The notes: a model not told the origin generated them from the sequence alone. A DNA stretch of 64,000 nucleotides from JADJOM01 sp046327715 (GCA_046327715.1 JAXLXY010000004.1:186001-250000); one strand, 5' to 3'. Shown: positions 43,396-51,750, numbered from the stretch's first letter. Numbers and translations are program-made.

Positions 43396-43971
43396 ATGGA
43401 CAGCTCTCCGCCGGAAGACGTCTCCCAGCTGCTGCTCGACTGGAAGCGCGGCGATGCGCGCGCCATGGACCGCCTCATGCCCATCCTCTACGAGGAGCTC
43501 AAGCGGCTGGCGCGGCACCACCTGCGCGGCGAGGCCTCGGGGCACACGCTGCAGACCACCGCGGTGGTGCACGAGGCCTACCTGCGGCTGGTCGGCGCGG
43601 ACGTGGCCTGGGAGGGCCGGCGGCATTTCTTCGCGGTGGCGGCGCAGGTGATGCGCCGGGTGCTGGTGGATCACGCCCGCGCACGCGGCCGCTCCAAGCG
43701 CGGCGGCGGCGTGGTGGCGGTGGGGTTGCAGGAGGACCTCGCGGCCGCCCCCGACCGGCCGGCCGACCTGGTGGACCTCGATGAGGCCCTCGAACGGCTT
43801 TCGTCGCTTGATTCCCGGAAGGCCCAGATCATCGAGCTGCTGTACTTCGGTGGCCTGAGCTACGATGAGGCCGCCGCGGTGCTCGAGATCTCCCCCGCGA
43901 CGGTCCACCGGGACCTGCGCCTGGCGCGGGCCTGGCTCTATCGGGAGCTCGGTGAGGCTGGCGGTGCATGA
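43396..43971 (+). CDS. ECF sigma factor (stand-alone, Sig-70_X6-like)
   Basis: 191 residues. Region 2 spans about 15-90 (LMPILYEELKRLARHHLRGE, then HEAYLRLV) and region 4 spans about 125-185 with the helix-turn-helix LSYDEAAAVLEISPATVHRDL. This is the subtype common in Gemmatimonadota, Acidobacteria and Planctomycetes, which has no anti-sigma gene beside it. Its ATGA overlaps the kinase downstream, so the kinase is the probable regulator. The ATG at 43396 is chosen because the longer frame adds no conserved part. Confidence 0.85.
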   Translation: MDSSPPEDVSQLLLDWKRGDARAMDRLMPILYEELKRLARHHLRGEASGHTLQTTAVVHEAYLRLVGADVAWEGRRHFFAVAAQVMRRVLVDHARARGRSKRGGGVVAVGLQEDLAAAPDRPADLVDLDEALERLSSLDSRKAQIIELLYFGGLSYDEAAAVLEISPATVHRDLRLARAWLYRELGEAGGA

Positions 43972-46628
43972 GCGCGGGATGGGCGCGGGTTGAGGCGCTC
44001 TTCGAGGCCGCGATGGGCGTGGAGTCGGCGGGTCGCGATGCCTGGCTGACCGGGGCCTGTGACGGGGACGCGGACCTGCGCCGTGAAGTGGAGGCGCTGC
44101 TGGCCGCCGATGCGGCCTGTTCCGCCGCCGACTTCCTGCAGGGCCGCATCTCTGCCGCCGTGGAGGCGATGGTCGACGGGGTGGAGGCCTCGCGCGTCGG
44201 TGAGGTGATCGGACCCTACCGCCTCACCGGCGAGCTGGGCCGCGGCGGCATGGGCCGGGTCTACCGCGCCGAGCGGGTGGACCGGCAGTACCGTGCCGAG
44301 GTCGCGATCAAGTTCGTGCAGGGTGCCCTCGCCAATCCCGCCCTCGTCGCCCGGTTCCGGGCCGAGCGCCAGATCCTCTCCGACCTCAACCATCCGGGCA
44401 TCGCCCGGCTCCTCGACGGCGGCGGCGCCGCCGACGGCACGCCGTTCCTCGTGATGGAGTGCATCGACGGGCTCCCGATCGACCAGTACTGCGAGACCCG
44501 CGGCCTCGGCCTCCGCGCCCGGCTGCAACTCTTCCTCCGGGTGTGCCGTGCGGTGGAGTACGCTCACCAGGCCCTGGTGGTGCACCGCGACCTCAAGCCC
44601 TCCAACATCCTGGTGACGGGGGCGGGCGAGCCCAAGCTGCTCGACTTCGGCATCGCGAAGCTGGTGGACCCGGGCGCGGCGGAGGAGGAGACCACCGTCC
44701 TCCGCGCGCTCACCCCGGCGTACGCCAGCCCAGAGCAGGCCCGGGGCGCGCGCGTGACCGTGGCGAGCGACGTGTACTCCCTCGGCGTGGTACTGTTCCG
44801 GCTGCTTGCGGGGCGGGAGCCGTTCCAGCTCAAGGGGCTCTCGCCCGGTGAGGTGGAGCGAGTGCTCACCGAGGTGGAGGCGGAGCGGCCCAGTGCCGCC
44901 GCGGGGCGCGCCACCGAGGCCGGCCTGCCGCCGCGCCCCTGGGCCGGGGCCCTCGCCGGCGACCTCGACACCATCGTGCAGAAGGCGATGGGCAAGACGC
45001 CGGCGGAGCGCTACCCCTCGGTGGCGGCGCTGCGGGAGGATCTGGAGCGCCACCTCGACGGGCGGCCGGTGCTGGCGCGGCCGGCGAGGGCCGGCTACCG
45101 CCTGGGCAAGTTCGTGCGGCGCCACCGGCGCGAGGTGGCCGCGGCGGTGGTGGTGCTCGCGGCGGTGGTGGCGCTGACCGCCTGGTACGTCGGGCGCGTC
45201 GCCGCCGAGCGCGACCGGGCCCGGCAGGAGGCGGCCAAGGCCACCGAAGTCGCGGGATTCCTGCAGCAGCTGTTCGAGGTGAACGATCCCGAGGAATCGC
45301 GGGGCGAGACGATCACCGCGCGGGAGCTGCTCGACTCGGCGGCCGGACGGGTGGACCGCGACCTGGCCGGCCAGCCCGAGGTACAGGCCACGATGCTCCG
45401 GGTGATCGGCACCACCTACGCCAGCCTGGGGCTGTCGGAGCGCGCGCTGCGGCCGCTCCGCCATGCGCTGGAGCGGGAGCGCGCACTGCACCAGGCGCCG
45501 CACCCGGACATCGCGACCGCGGCGCTCGCGCTGGGGACCACGCTGCAGGACATCGGCGAGGTGGACACGGCCGGGGCGCTGCTGGCCGCGGCCTACGCCG
45601 ACCGGAAGGCGCTGTTCGGCCCGGTCAGCGCCGAGGCGGCCGAGGCGGCGGGGCACCTGGGCTACCTGCGGGAGACGGTGGGGAACTACGCCGCGGCGGA
45701 ATCGCTGTGGACCGAGGCGCTCCGGGTCAGCCGCAAGGTCTACCCGCCGGGCGACCCCGCCATCACCAAGGTGCTCGTGGAGCTTGGCGGGATGCTCCGG
45801 CGGCTGCAGCGGCGGCAGGAGGCGGAGCCGCTGCTCCGGGAGGGACTGGCGGCGCAGCGGGCGCGGTTCGGGGAGCAGAACCTCGAAGTCTCCGCCACCG
45901 AGCGGAACCTGGCGGCCCTGCTGCGTGACCAGGGAGGGTACGTCGAGGCGGAGTCGTTGTACCTGCAGTCGCTCGCGACCCGGAAGAAGATCCTGGGCGA
46001 GAACCACCCGGAGTATGCCAACACCCTCAACAGCTACGCCCTGCTGCTGCAGCAGAAGGGTGACACGGCGGGGACGGTGGCGGCGTTCGCCGAGTTCATC
46101 CGGCTGATCGAGCGCGCCTACCCGCGGCCCCATCCCAGCCTTGCCGCCGGCTACAACAACCAGGGCTTTGCGCTGTTCGAGGTGGGGCGCGACGAGGAGG
46201 CGGCCGCCAGCTTCCGCAAGGCGATCGCGGTCCAGGACCAGGTGCTGCGCCCCGGCCACGTGAATCGATCGCATCCGCTGGTGGGGCTGGGCCTGGTGCG
46301 GCTCCACCAGCAGCGCTTCGCGGAGGCCGAGGGCTACTTCCGCCGGGCGCTTGCGATCCGCCAGGGGGCGTTGCCCGCGGGCCATCGCGACATCGGCGAG
46401 GGGTACAGCGACCTCGGCGCGGCGCTGCTCGGCCAGCGGCGGTTCACCGCGGCGGAATCGGCCCTGGTGCGGGGGCACGAGATTCTGCTCGCCGCCGATG
46501 GCGAGGAGGGGTACCGAACCCGCCGGGTCACCAGGCGGCTCGGTGACCTCTATGATGCCTGGGGCCGCCCGGACCAGGCGGCTCGCGTCCGGCTTCCCCT
46601 CGCCGACAGTGCGGCGTCCAGCCGCTGA
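43968..46628 (+). CDS. Membrane Ser/Thr protein kinase with TPR tail, coupled to the ECF sigma gene
   Basis: 886 residues. Kinase core at about 84-345: G91-RGGMGRVY, Lys115 (VAIKF), HRDLKPSNIL (Asp208), DFGIAK (Asp226). A single membrane helix near 385-410 (VVVLAAVVALTAWYVG) leads to about 450 residues of TPR repeats. The ATG overlaps the sigma-factor stop by four bases, so synthesis is coupled. Similar sigma/kinase pairs in other phyla are activated by phosphorylation of the sigma factor; that mechanism is inferred here. Paralog of the divergent kinase at 40576-43221. Confidence 0.88.
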   Translation: MSAGWARVEALFEAAMGVESAGRDAWLTGACDGDADLRREVEALLAADAACSAADFLQGRISAAVEAMVDGVEASRVGEVIGPYRLTGELGRGGMGRVYRAERVDRQYRAEVAIKFVQGALANPALVARFRAERQILSDLNHPGIARLLDGGGAADGTPFLVMECIDGLPIDQYCETRGLGLRARLQLFLRVCRAVEYAHQALVVHRDLKPSNILVTGAGEPKLLDFGIAKLVDPGAAEEETTVLRALTPAYASPEQARGARVTVASDVYSLGVVLFRLLAGREPFQLKGLSPGEVERVLTEVEAERPSAAAGRATEAGLPPRPWAGALAGDLDTIVQKAMGKTPAERYPSVAALREDLERHLDGRPVLARPARAGYRLGKFVRRHRREVAAAVVVLAAVVALTAWYVGRVAAERDRARQEAAKATEVAGFLQQLFEVNDPEESRGETITARELLDSAAGRVDRDLAGQPEVQATMLRVIGTTYASLGLSERALRPLRHALERERALHQAPHPDIATAALALGTTLQDIGEVDTAGALLAAAYADRKALFGPVSAEAAEAAGHLGYLRETVGNYAAAESLWTEALRVSRKVYPPGDPAITKVLVELGGMLRRLQRRQEAEPLLREGLAAQRARFGEQNLEVSATERNLAALLRDQGGYVEAESLYLQSLATRKKILGENHPEYANTLNSYALLLQQKGDTAGTVAAFAEFIRLIERAYPRPHPSLAAGYNNQGFALFEVGRDEEAAASFRKAIAVQDQVLRPGHVNRSHPLVGLGLVRLHQQRFAEAEGYFRRALAIRQGALPAGHRDIGEGYSDLGAALLGQRRFTAAESALVRGHEILLAADGEEGYRTRRVTRRLGDLYDAWGRPDQAARVRLPLADSAASSR

Positions 46629-46674
46629 TCCCTCCCTCCGGCCCTCCCCTCCCTCCTCCCTCAGTGTGTTGCAG

Positions 46675-46699
46675 CCCGGCCGGCGTGTCGCCGACCGGG
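46675..46699 (+). terminator. Hairpin after kinase 2
   Basis: CCCGGCCGGCG (46675-46685) pairs with CGCCGACCGGG (46689-46699) with one mismatch and a TGT loop, about 45 bases past the stop. No T-tract. The rest of the gap to 46910 has TTGACA at 46744-46749 without a good -10, and AGGAGG at 46899-46904. Confidence 0.5.
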
Positions 46700-46910
46700 G
46701 CGTGAGCCATGCGCCCGGCGGCCGGGTCCGATGGTGGAAGCACTTGACAATCAACAACCTGGATCGGGTGGCCCAGCTCACGCCCCGGGCATGAGGGGAT
46801 TCTGCCCGTGGTAGCGCTTTCCTGTCTGTCACCCCTCAAGCCATTCAGGCCTTCTCCCATGCCCCGCGGTGGCCGGCGGGTACGGGGGTGCTAGTCCAGG
46901 AGGAAGGACC

Positions 46911-49301
46911 ATGCGCAACAGGTATGTGGCCCGTGCGGCGGCGGCCGGGCTGGTGCTCGCGACCCTCGCGTGCAGCGGCGGAAGTGACGGCACCGGCCCG
47001 GGCGGCGGGAAGACGGCGGGCGAGTTTCTCGCCGGCCTGCCGAGCTGGGACCAGTACTCCCCGCCGGGAGTGGTGACCGACTCGACGGTGGACAGCACCC
47101 GGACGCCCAGCGCGGTCCGGGATACGGTGGCCAGCGTGACCACCGTGGATACCGCCGGGGTGGTGACCACTCGAGCCAACGTGGCGTACGCCTGCACCGA
47201 CGTGCCGTATACCCTGAGCAAGAGCCCGCAGCAGATCGTGATCTACAACCCTGACCAGGATGTGCTCTTTCCGGGGGCGCTGATCCAGGGCAAGAGCCAC
47301 GTGCTGCAGGCGGGGTCGCTCAAGGGGATCACGGTGAGGGAGCGGACCCCGATCAACGTGTCCATTCCCGGCTTCAGCTTCCCGAGCGGGAGCAATTTCC
47401 GCGCGGTGGACACGGTGGACCAGGCCCACGTGGCGCAGGCCATCGGCAGCATCGTGGGCAACTACACCGCCGGCGGGCTGCAGGCGCCGACCGCCAGCAC
47501 CTTCGAGATGCGGACCTACAACTCGGAGAAGGAGTTTGCGCTGCAGGCGGGGCTCTCGGGCAAGTACCTGGGCTTCTCCGCCAAGGCCAGCGGCAGCACC
47601 AGCCGCAACTCGTCGGAGACGACGGTGGCGGTGCAGTTCTACCAGCGGATGTTCGACGTGGTGGTAGCGGCCCCGCCGACCCCGGCGCAGTGGTTCAGCA
47701 GCGCCTTCACCCCGGCCAAGCTGCAGGCGCAGATCGACGCCGGCTTCATGGGGCAGGACAACCCGCCGATCTACATCTCGCAGGTCACGTATGGCCGGAG
47801 CATGATGTTCACGCTTACCTCGACAGCGAGCGAGAGCGAGATCCGGGCGACGCTCAACGCCTCGTACAAGTTCGTGACCGGGCAGGCGGGGCTCGACCTG
47901 AGCACGCAGCAGCACGAGATCCTGGCGCGGTCGCGGATCGCGATCACGTCGATCGGCGGGAACGACTCCGCCACGATCGCGATGATCCAGAGCGGCGACT
48001 GGAAGGCGTACTTCACCCAGAGCGCCCCGTTCAGCACCGCGGCGCCGCTGTCGTACGTGTTCAAGAACGTGAGCGACGGCAGCATCGCCAAGGTCACCGA
48101 GGCGACCAACTACAGCATCCGCAGCTGCCAGGAGTTCAATGCGCTGCCGGGGCAGTTCGTCTTCGACCCAGCGCAGACCATCACCACCCCGGTCGCGACC
48201 CCGTTCGAGACCCGTCTGGTGGACGTGAACAACGACGGGAAGATGGACCTGGTGTGGAACCACCGCGACGTCACCAACAACCAGCTGGCCTACTCGCTGG
48301 GGCAGGCCAACGGCACCTTCGCGGCGGCGGTGGTGGTGAGCCACCCCGACACCGCGCCGGAGGGCTGGGGCAACTACCAGTTCGAGACGGGCGACCTCAA
48401 CGGCGACGGCAGGGCCGACGCCGTGTGGAGCAACCGCGGCACGATCAACAAGAGCTACGTGGCACTCTCGACCGGCAGCGGCTGGACCTTCGGGCCGGCG
48501 CAGCAGCGCACCGAGGGCGGCTGGGGGGGCTACGACCTGCTGGTGATGGACACCAATGGGGATCACAAGGACGACCTGGTCTTCAACGAGACGGCCGCCA
48601 CCAACCGCACCTATGTGAACCTCTCCAACGGGGACGGGACGTTCGACATGTCCCACCCGGCGTACCAGGTGGCACCCGGGGGGTGGACGGCGTACGCGGT
48701 CTTCAAGGGTGACCTGAACGCCGACGGGCGCGTGGACCTGATCTTCAACACCGTCGGGCCCAACACCGGGAACTACCTGTACACCGGACGGTTCAACGCC
48801 GATGGGCTCACCTACTCCCTCGCGGGGGCCCAGGGGCACTACACCGGCTGCTGCTGGCAGGGCTACCAGCGGCTCACCGGCGACTTCAATGGCGATGGCA
48901 AGACCGACATGTTCTGGTCCAGCGCCCTCAACGGCGGCCGGGCGCTGCACGGCGGGCTGGCGAACGGCAGCGGCGGGTGGACCTACCTCAATCCCTACCT
49001 CGCGGTCCCGCTGGAGAGCGGCGGCAACTTCACCGCCCTTGTGGGCGACATCGACGGTGACGGGTACTCCGACATCATCTGGAACCAGCTCGGCGCCACG
49101 ACCAACAAGATCCAGATCGGGCGCGGCAAGAGCGACGGCCGGCCGGAGATCTCGCCGGCGGAGCAGGTGCACCCCGCGCTCACGAACTGGAGCCAGGCCG
49201 CCACGCTGGTGGGCGACGTGACCGGCGACGGCCGGGATGACCTGGTCTGGGTGATCCCCGGCGCCTCGACCCAGGTGTACGTGGCGGAGGCCCAGCCGTA
49301 G
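46911..49301 (+). CDS. Cytolysin-like lipoprotein: CDC domains 1-3 fused to a seven-repeat FG-GAP propeller
   Basis: 796 residues. A signal peptide ends in a lipobox-like LATLAC (Cys21; Thr at -3 is atypical), then a Gly-rich linker. Residues about 90-410 match cholesterol-dependent cytolysin domains 1-3 in order: VLFPGAL (118-124), RTPINVSIPGF, the FYQRMFDVVVAAPPTPAQW segment, PPIYISQVTYGRSM (285-298), the inter-strand diglycine Gly349-Gly350, and FSTAAPLSYVFKN. Domain 4 and its Trp-rich undecapeptide are absent. Instead there are seven Asp/Asn/Gly calcium-type loops (starting near 438, 495, 547, 601, 658, 713, 769), spaced 52-57 residues, as in a seven-bladed propeller. AGGAGG six bases before the ATG fixes the start. 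Pore formation is inferred. Confidence 0.82.
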   Translation: MRNRYVARAAAAGLVLATLACSGGSDGTGPGGGKTAGEFLAGLPSWDQYSPPGVVTDSTVDSTRTPSAVRDTVASVTTVDTAGVVTTRANVAYACTDVPYTLSKSPQQIVIYNPDQDVLFPGALIQGKSHVLQAGSLKGITVRERTPINVSIPGFSFPSGSNFRAVDTVDQAHVAQAIGSIVGNYTAGGLQAPTASTFEMRTYNSEKEFALQAGLSGKYLGFSAKASGSTSRNSSETTVAVQFYQRMFDVVVAAPPTPAQWFSSAFTPAKLQAQIDAGFMGQDNPPIYISQVTYGRSMMFTLTSTASESEIRATLNASYKFVTGQAGLDLSTQQHEILARSRIAITSIGGNDSATIAMIQSGDWKAYFTQSAPFSTAAPLSYVFKNVSDGSIAKVTEATNYSIRSCQEFNALPGQFVFDPAQTITTPVATPFETRLVDVNNDGKMDLVWNHRDVTNNQLAYSLGQANGTFAAAVVVSHPDTAPEGWGNYQFETGDLNGDGRADAVWSNRGTINKSYVALSTGSGWTFGPAQQRTEGGWGGYDLLVMDTNGDHKDDLVFNETAATNRTYVNLSNGDGTFDMSHPAYQVAPGGWTAYAVFKGDLNADGRVDLIFNTVGPNTGNYLYTGRFNADGLTYSLAGAQGHYTGCCWQGYQRLTGDFNGDGKTDMFWSSALNGGRALHGGLANGSGGWTYLNPYLAVPLESGGNFTALVGDIDGDGYSDIIWNQLGATTNKIQIGRGKSDGRPEISPAEQVHPALTNWSQAATLVGDVTGDGRDDLVWVIPGASTQVYVAEAQP

Positions 49302-49324
49302 GGCGGGAATGCGTCGGGCGGCCG

Positions 49325-49364
49325 GCGACGCCGGGGAAGCGGAGGCCCGCTCCCCCGGCGTCGC
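49325..49364. terminator. Strong bidirectional terminator hairpin
   Basis: GCGACGCCGGGG (49325-49336) pairs perfectly with CCCCGGCGTCGC (49353-49364). The loop itself holds AGCGG (49338-49342) and CCGCT (49347-49351), giving a two-tier stem. It lies between the convergent cytolysin-like and subunit-3 genes. No T-tract, but the stability should be very high. Confidence 0.75.
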
Positions 49365-49365
49365 G

Positions 49366-49962
49366 TCATTCGTAGGAGACGCCGAGCTTGCGGAGCGCCT
49401 CGGGCGGGCAGCCCTGCCACTCCATCACGAACTCGTTGCCCTGGTAGCGCAGGTCCTTCACCCCGATCTCGCTCGAGAAGAAGCCGGAGGCGGTGAGGTC
49501 GCGGAAGCGGTTGAAGAACGCGACGCCCTGCGAATGCTCCGGCCGGGCGCGCCCGGGCCAGGCGATGTCGTCGAGGATGGCGCGGCGCTGGGCGTCGGCC
49601 AGGTCCACGAACTCCCGCCCGAAGCGCTCCCGCGCCTCGGTGTCGAGCCAGGCCAGCCCGCCCCGCATCCAGGTCTGCATCCCCTTGTTCTCGTCGAGGA
49701 TGAAGTCCATGAACTCCGGCACCCCGGCGTCGAGGGCGCCGCCGGAGCGGCCGTCGCGCGGGATCACGAGCTCCGCGAGCATCCGCACGGTGGCGTACTC
49801 GTGGTCGGTGAAGAAGACGGTCGGGCGGTTGGGCGGTTCGGCGGTTAGTGCGGCCCTGGCATAAGCCGCCGCTCGGGCGGCCTGCTGTGGCGTGAGCCCA
49901 GCCGCGAGCAACGGGATCCCCGCGAGCAGCTCCACGACCTGCCGACGATTGACTTCGGTCAC
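49366..49962 (-). CDS. Gluconate 2-dehydrogenase subunit 3-like protein (Tat hitchhiker)
   Basis: 198 residues. The Tat signal is NRRQVVELLAGIPLLAAG near residues 5-22. The mature domain fits gluconate-2-dehydrogenase subunit 3 (FFTDHEYATVRMLAELVIP, AGVPEFMDFIL). In FAD-dependent sugar dehydrogenases the small subunit carries the GMC flavoprotein through the Tat pore. It follows the GMC gene by about 40 bases. The linker EPPNRPT is encoded by an octamer array. A GTG start is used with GGAGG seven bases upstream. Confidence 0.85.
   Translation of the reverse strand: MTEVNRRQVVELLAGIPLLAAGLTPQQAARAAAYARAALTAEPPNRPTVFFTDHEYATVRMLAELVIPRDGRSGGALDAGVPEFMDFILDENKGMQTWMRGGLAWLDTEARERFGREFVDLADAQRRAILDDIAWPGRARPEHSQGVAFFNRFRDLTASGFFSSEIGVKDLRYQGNEFVMEWQGCPPEALRKLGVSYE
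49816..49847. repeat. In-frame octamer array, four units
   Basis: GACGGTCG (49816-49823), GGCGGTTG, GGCGGTTC, GGCGGTTA (to 49847). It lies inside the subunit-3 gene just after the Tat signal and encodes the EPPNRPT linker on the minus strand. Same unit family as the noncoding arrays at 4028 and 49982. Confidence 0.85.
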
Positions 49963-49981
49963 GTGCCAGCCTCCCCGATGG

Positions 49982-50005
49982 AACCGCCTAACCGCCTAAC
50001 CGCCT
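49982..50005. repeat. Octamer array (AACCGCCT), three units
   Basis: AACCGCCT (49982-49989), repeated at 49990 and 49998. On the minus strand the GMC stop TAG (50006-50004) is the first part of the array, as for the PLP gene at 4109. It lies in the gap before the subunit-3 gene. Confidence 0.9.
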
Positions 50006-51701
50006 ACAACTCGCCCCGCTTCATGGCCTGCGTGATGTGGTCGCTGGCGCGCATGGAGAGCGCCAGGATGGTCCAGGTGGGGTTCTTGTCCGCCTGCGAC
50101 ACGAACGACCCGCCGTCGGTGACGAACAGGTTCTTCACGTCCCAGGCCTGACACTGCGCGTTGAGCACCGAGCGCCCGGGGTCGGCGCCCATCCGGACGC
50201 AGCCCAGCTCGTGGATGATCGACCCGCCGTTGGCGATCCCGTAGCCCTGCTCCTTCGTGGGCATCGGACTCCAGACCTCGCCCCCCATCTCGGCCAGGAG
50301 CGCGCGGAAGGTCTCCTGCATGTGCTTCACCTGGTTGAGCTCGTGGTCGGTCCACTTCCAGTGGAAGCGGAGCACCGGGATGCCGTACTGGTCCACCACG
50401 TCGGGGTCGATCTCGCAGTAGCAGTCCTCGTTGGGGATCTGCTCGCCGCGGCCGGAGAAGCCGATGGTGGCCCCGTAGTAGCGGCGGTAGTCGTCCTTGA
50501 GCTGGCGGCCGTAGCCGCCGCCGCCGGGGTAGTTCTGGATCCCGCCCATGAAGCCGTATGACGGCGCGCCGAGGCCGCCCCAGATCTCGATGTGATACCC
50601 GCGGGGGAAGTCGAGCTTCCGGTTGTCCAGCCACCAGGGCATGTAGAGGTGGGCGCCGCCCACGCCGTCCTCGTTGTGGGTCACGTGGTCGACCATGCGC
50701 GGGATGAAGCCTCCCACGTCGGTGCCGGTGGTGTCGGTGAGGTACTTCCCCACGGTGCCGCTCGAGTTGGCGAGCCCCTCGGGGAAGCGGGCCGACTTCG
50801 AGTTGAGCAGGATCCGCGCCGACTCGCAGGCGCTCGCGGCGAGCACCACCACCCGGGCGTCGATGCGGCGCTCGGTGCGGGTGGCCTTGTCGATGTAGAG
50901 CACCCCGTCGGCGCGGCCGCGGGCGTCGAGGGTGATCTCGCGCGCCATGGCGCCGGTGATGAGCGAGAGCCGCCCGGTCTCCAGCGCCGGGAGCACCAGC
51001 ACGTTGGTGGAGCTGAAGTTGGCGTTGACCGCGCAGCCGCGGTTGCACTGGCCGCAGTAGTGGCACCCCATCCGGCCGTTGTGCGGCCGGGTGAGGATGG
51101 AGAGCCGCGAGGGGATGCAGGTGACCTGGTGCCGGTCTGCCGCCTGCTTGACCAGGAGTTCCCAGCAGCGGGGCCGGGGCGGCGGCAGGAAGATGCCGTC
51201 CGGGTGGTTCTCCAGCCCCTCGACGCTGCCGAAGATCCCCACGAGGCGGTCCACCTCGTCGTACCAGGGCTTGAGGTCGTCGTAGCCGATGGGCCAGTCG
51301 TCACCGAGGCCGTCGCGGGACTTTCCCTTGAAGTCGTGGGGGCCGAAGCGGAGCGAGATGCGGCCCCAGTGATTGGTGCGGCCGCCGAGCATCCGGGCGC
51401 GCCACCAGTCGAACTTGGTGCCCGGCGCGCGGGTGAACGGCTCGCCCGGCACGTTCCACCCACCGATGCAGGCGTCGAATTCGCCGAAGGGGCGCTCCGG
51501 CGTGCTCGCGCCCCGCCGGGGCGACTGGTGCGCCCAGGTGAGCATGGCCGAGTCCTTCGTGTTGTCCCACATGCTCCCGGCCTCGAGCAGCGCCACGCGC
51601 GCCCCGGCCCGGGTGAGCATGTAGGCCGCCATCCCTCCGCCCGCGCCGGAGCCGATGATGCAGACGTCGTAGGGATCGGTGCGCGGCTCGAGGTGGGGCA
51701 T
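50004..51701 (-). CDS. GMC flavoprotein dehydrogenase with Fe-S-type Cys cluster
   Basis: 565 residues. FAD-binding GSGAGGG (residues 17-23), the GGRTNHWG segment near 106-113, and a Cys motif C213-x2-C216-x2-C219-x3-C223 (CHYCGQCNRGC), as in FAD glucose dehydrogenases with an iron-sulfur cluster. Catalytic His is probably in SIIHELGCVRMG; the NPTWTILAL end fits the family. No signal peptide, so it should ride with the Tat-signal subunit 3 to the periplasm. It should oxidise a sugar or alcohol; the cytochrome c subunit is not in the window. Divergent from lytS-like gene. Confidence 0.85.
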   Translation of the reverse strand: MPHLEPRTDPYDVCIIGSGAGGGMAAYMLTRAGARVALLEAGSMWDNTKDSAMLTWAHQSPRRGASTPERPFGEFDACIGGWNVPGEPFTRAPGTKFDWWRARMLGGRTNHWGRISLRFGPHDFKGKSRDGLGDDWPIGYDDLKPWYDEVDRLVGIFGSVEGLENHPDGIFLPPPRPRCWELLVKQAADRHQVTCIPSRLSILTRPHNGRMGCHYCGQCNRGCAVNANFSSTNVLVLPALETGRLSLITGAMAREITLDARGRADGVLYIDKATRTERRIDARVVVLAASACESARILLNSKSARFPEGLANSSGTVGKYLTDTTGTDVGGFIPRMVDHVTHNEDGVGGAHLYMPWWLDNRKLDFPRGYHIEIWGGLGAPSYGFMGGIQNYPGGGGYGRQLKDDYRRYYGATIGFSGRGEQIPNEDCYCEIDPDVVDQYGIPVLRFHWKWTDHELNQVKHMQETFRALLAEMGGEVWSPMPTKEQGYGIANGGSIIHELGCVRMGADPGRSVLNAQCQAWDVKNLFVTDGGSFVSQADKNPTWTILALSMRASDHITQAMKRGEL

Positions 51702-51713
51702 GGGCTCGGGGCG

Positions 51714-51750
51714 GGGGGAAGGGGGAAACGGGAAACGGGAAACGGGAAAC
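51714..51750. repeat. 7-bp array (CGGGAAA), about five units
   Basis: Three exact CGGGAAA units (51729-51749) are preceded by two GGGGGAA-type units. It is in the 172-base divergent gap between the GMC and LytS genes. The same unit family is at 3949-4014. The rest of the gap shows no clear promoter boxes. Confidence 0.85.

Noticed and set aside
46744..46772. TTGACA as a -35 box for the cytolysin-like gene
   Set aside because: No -10-like hexamer at 16-18 bases; kept only as a note. The dominant sigma boxes of this group are not known to me.
48130..49301. Undecapeptide / domain 4 of classical cholesterol-dependent cytolysins
   Set aside because: Searched the C-terminal half for a Trp-rich ECTGLAWEWWR-like loop; none seen. 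The whole half is FG-GAP repeats, so direct cholesterol binding of the classical kind is not supported.
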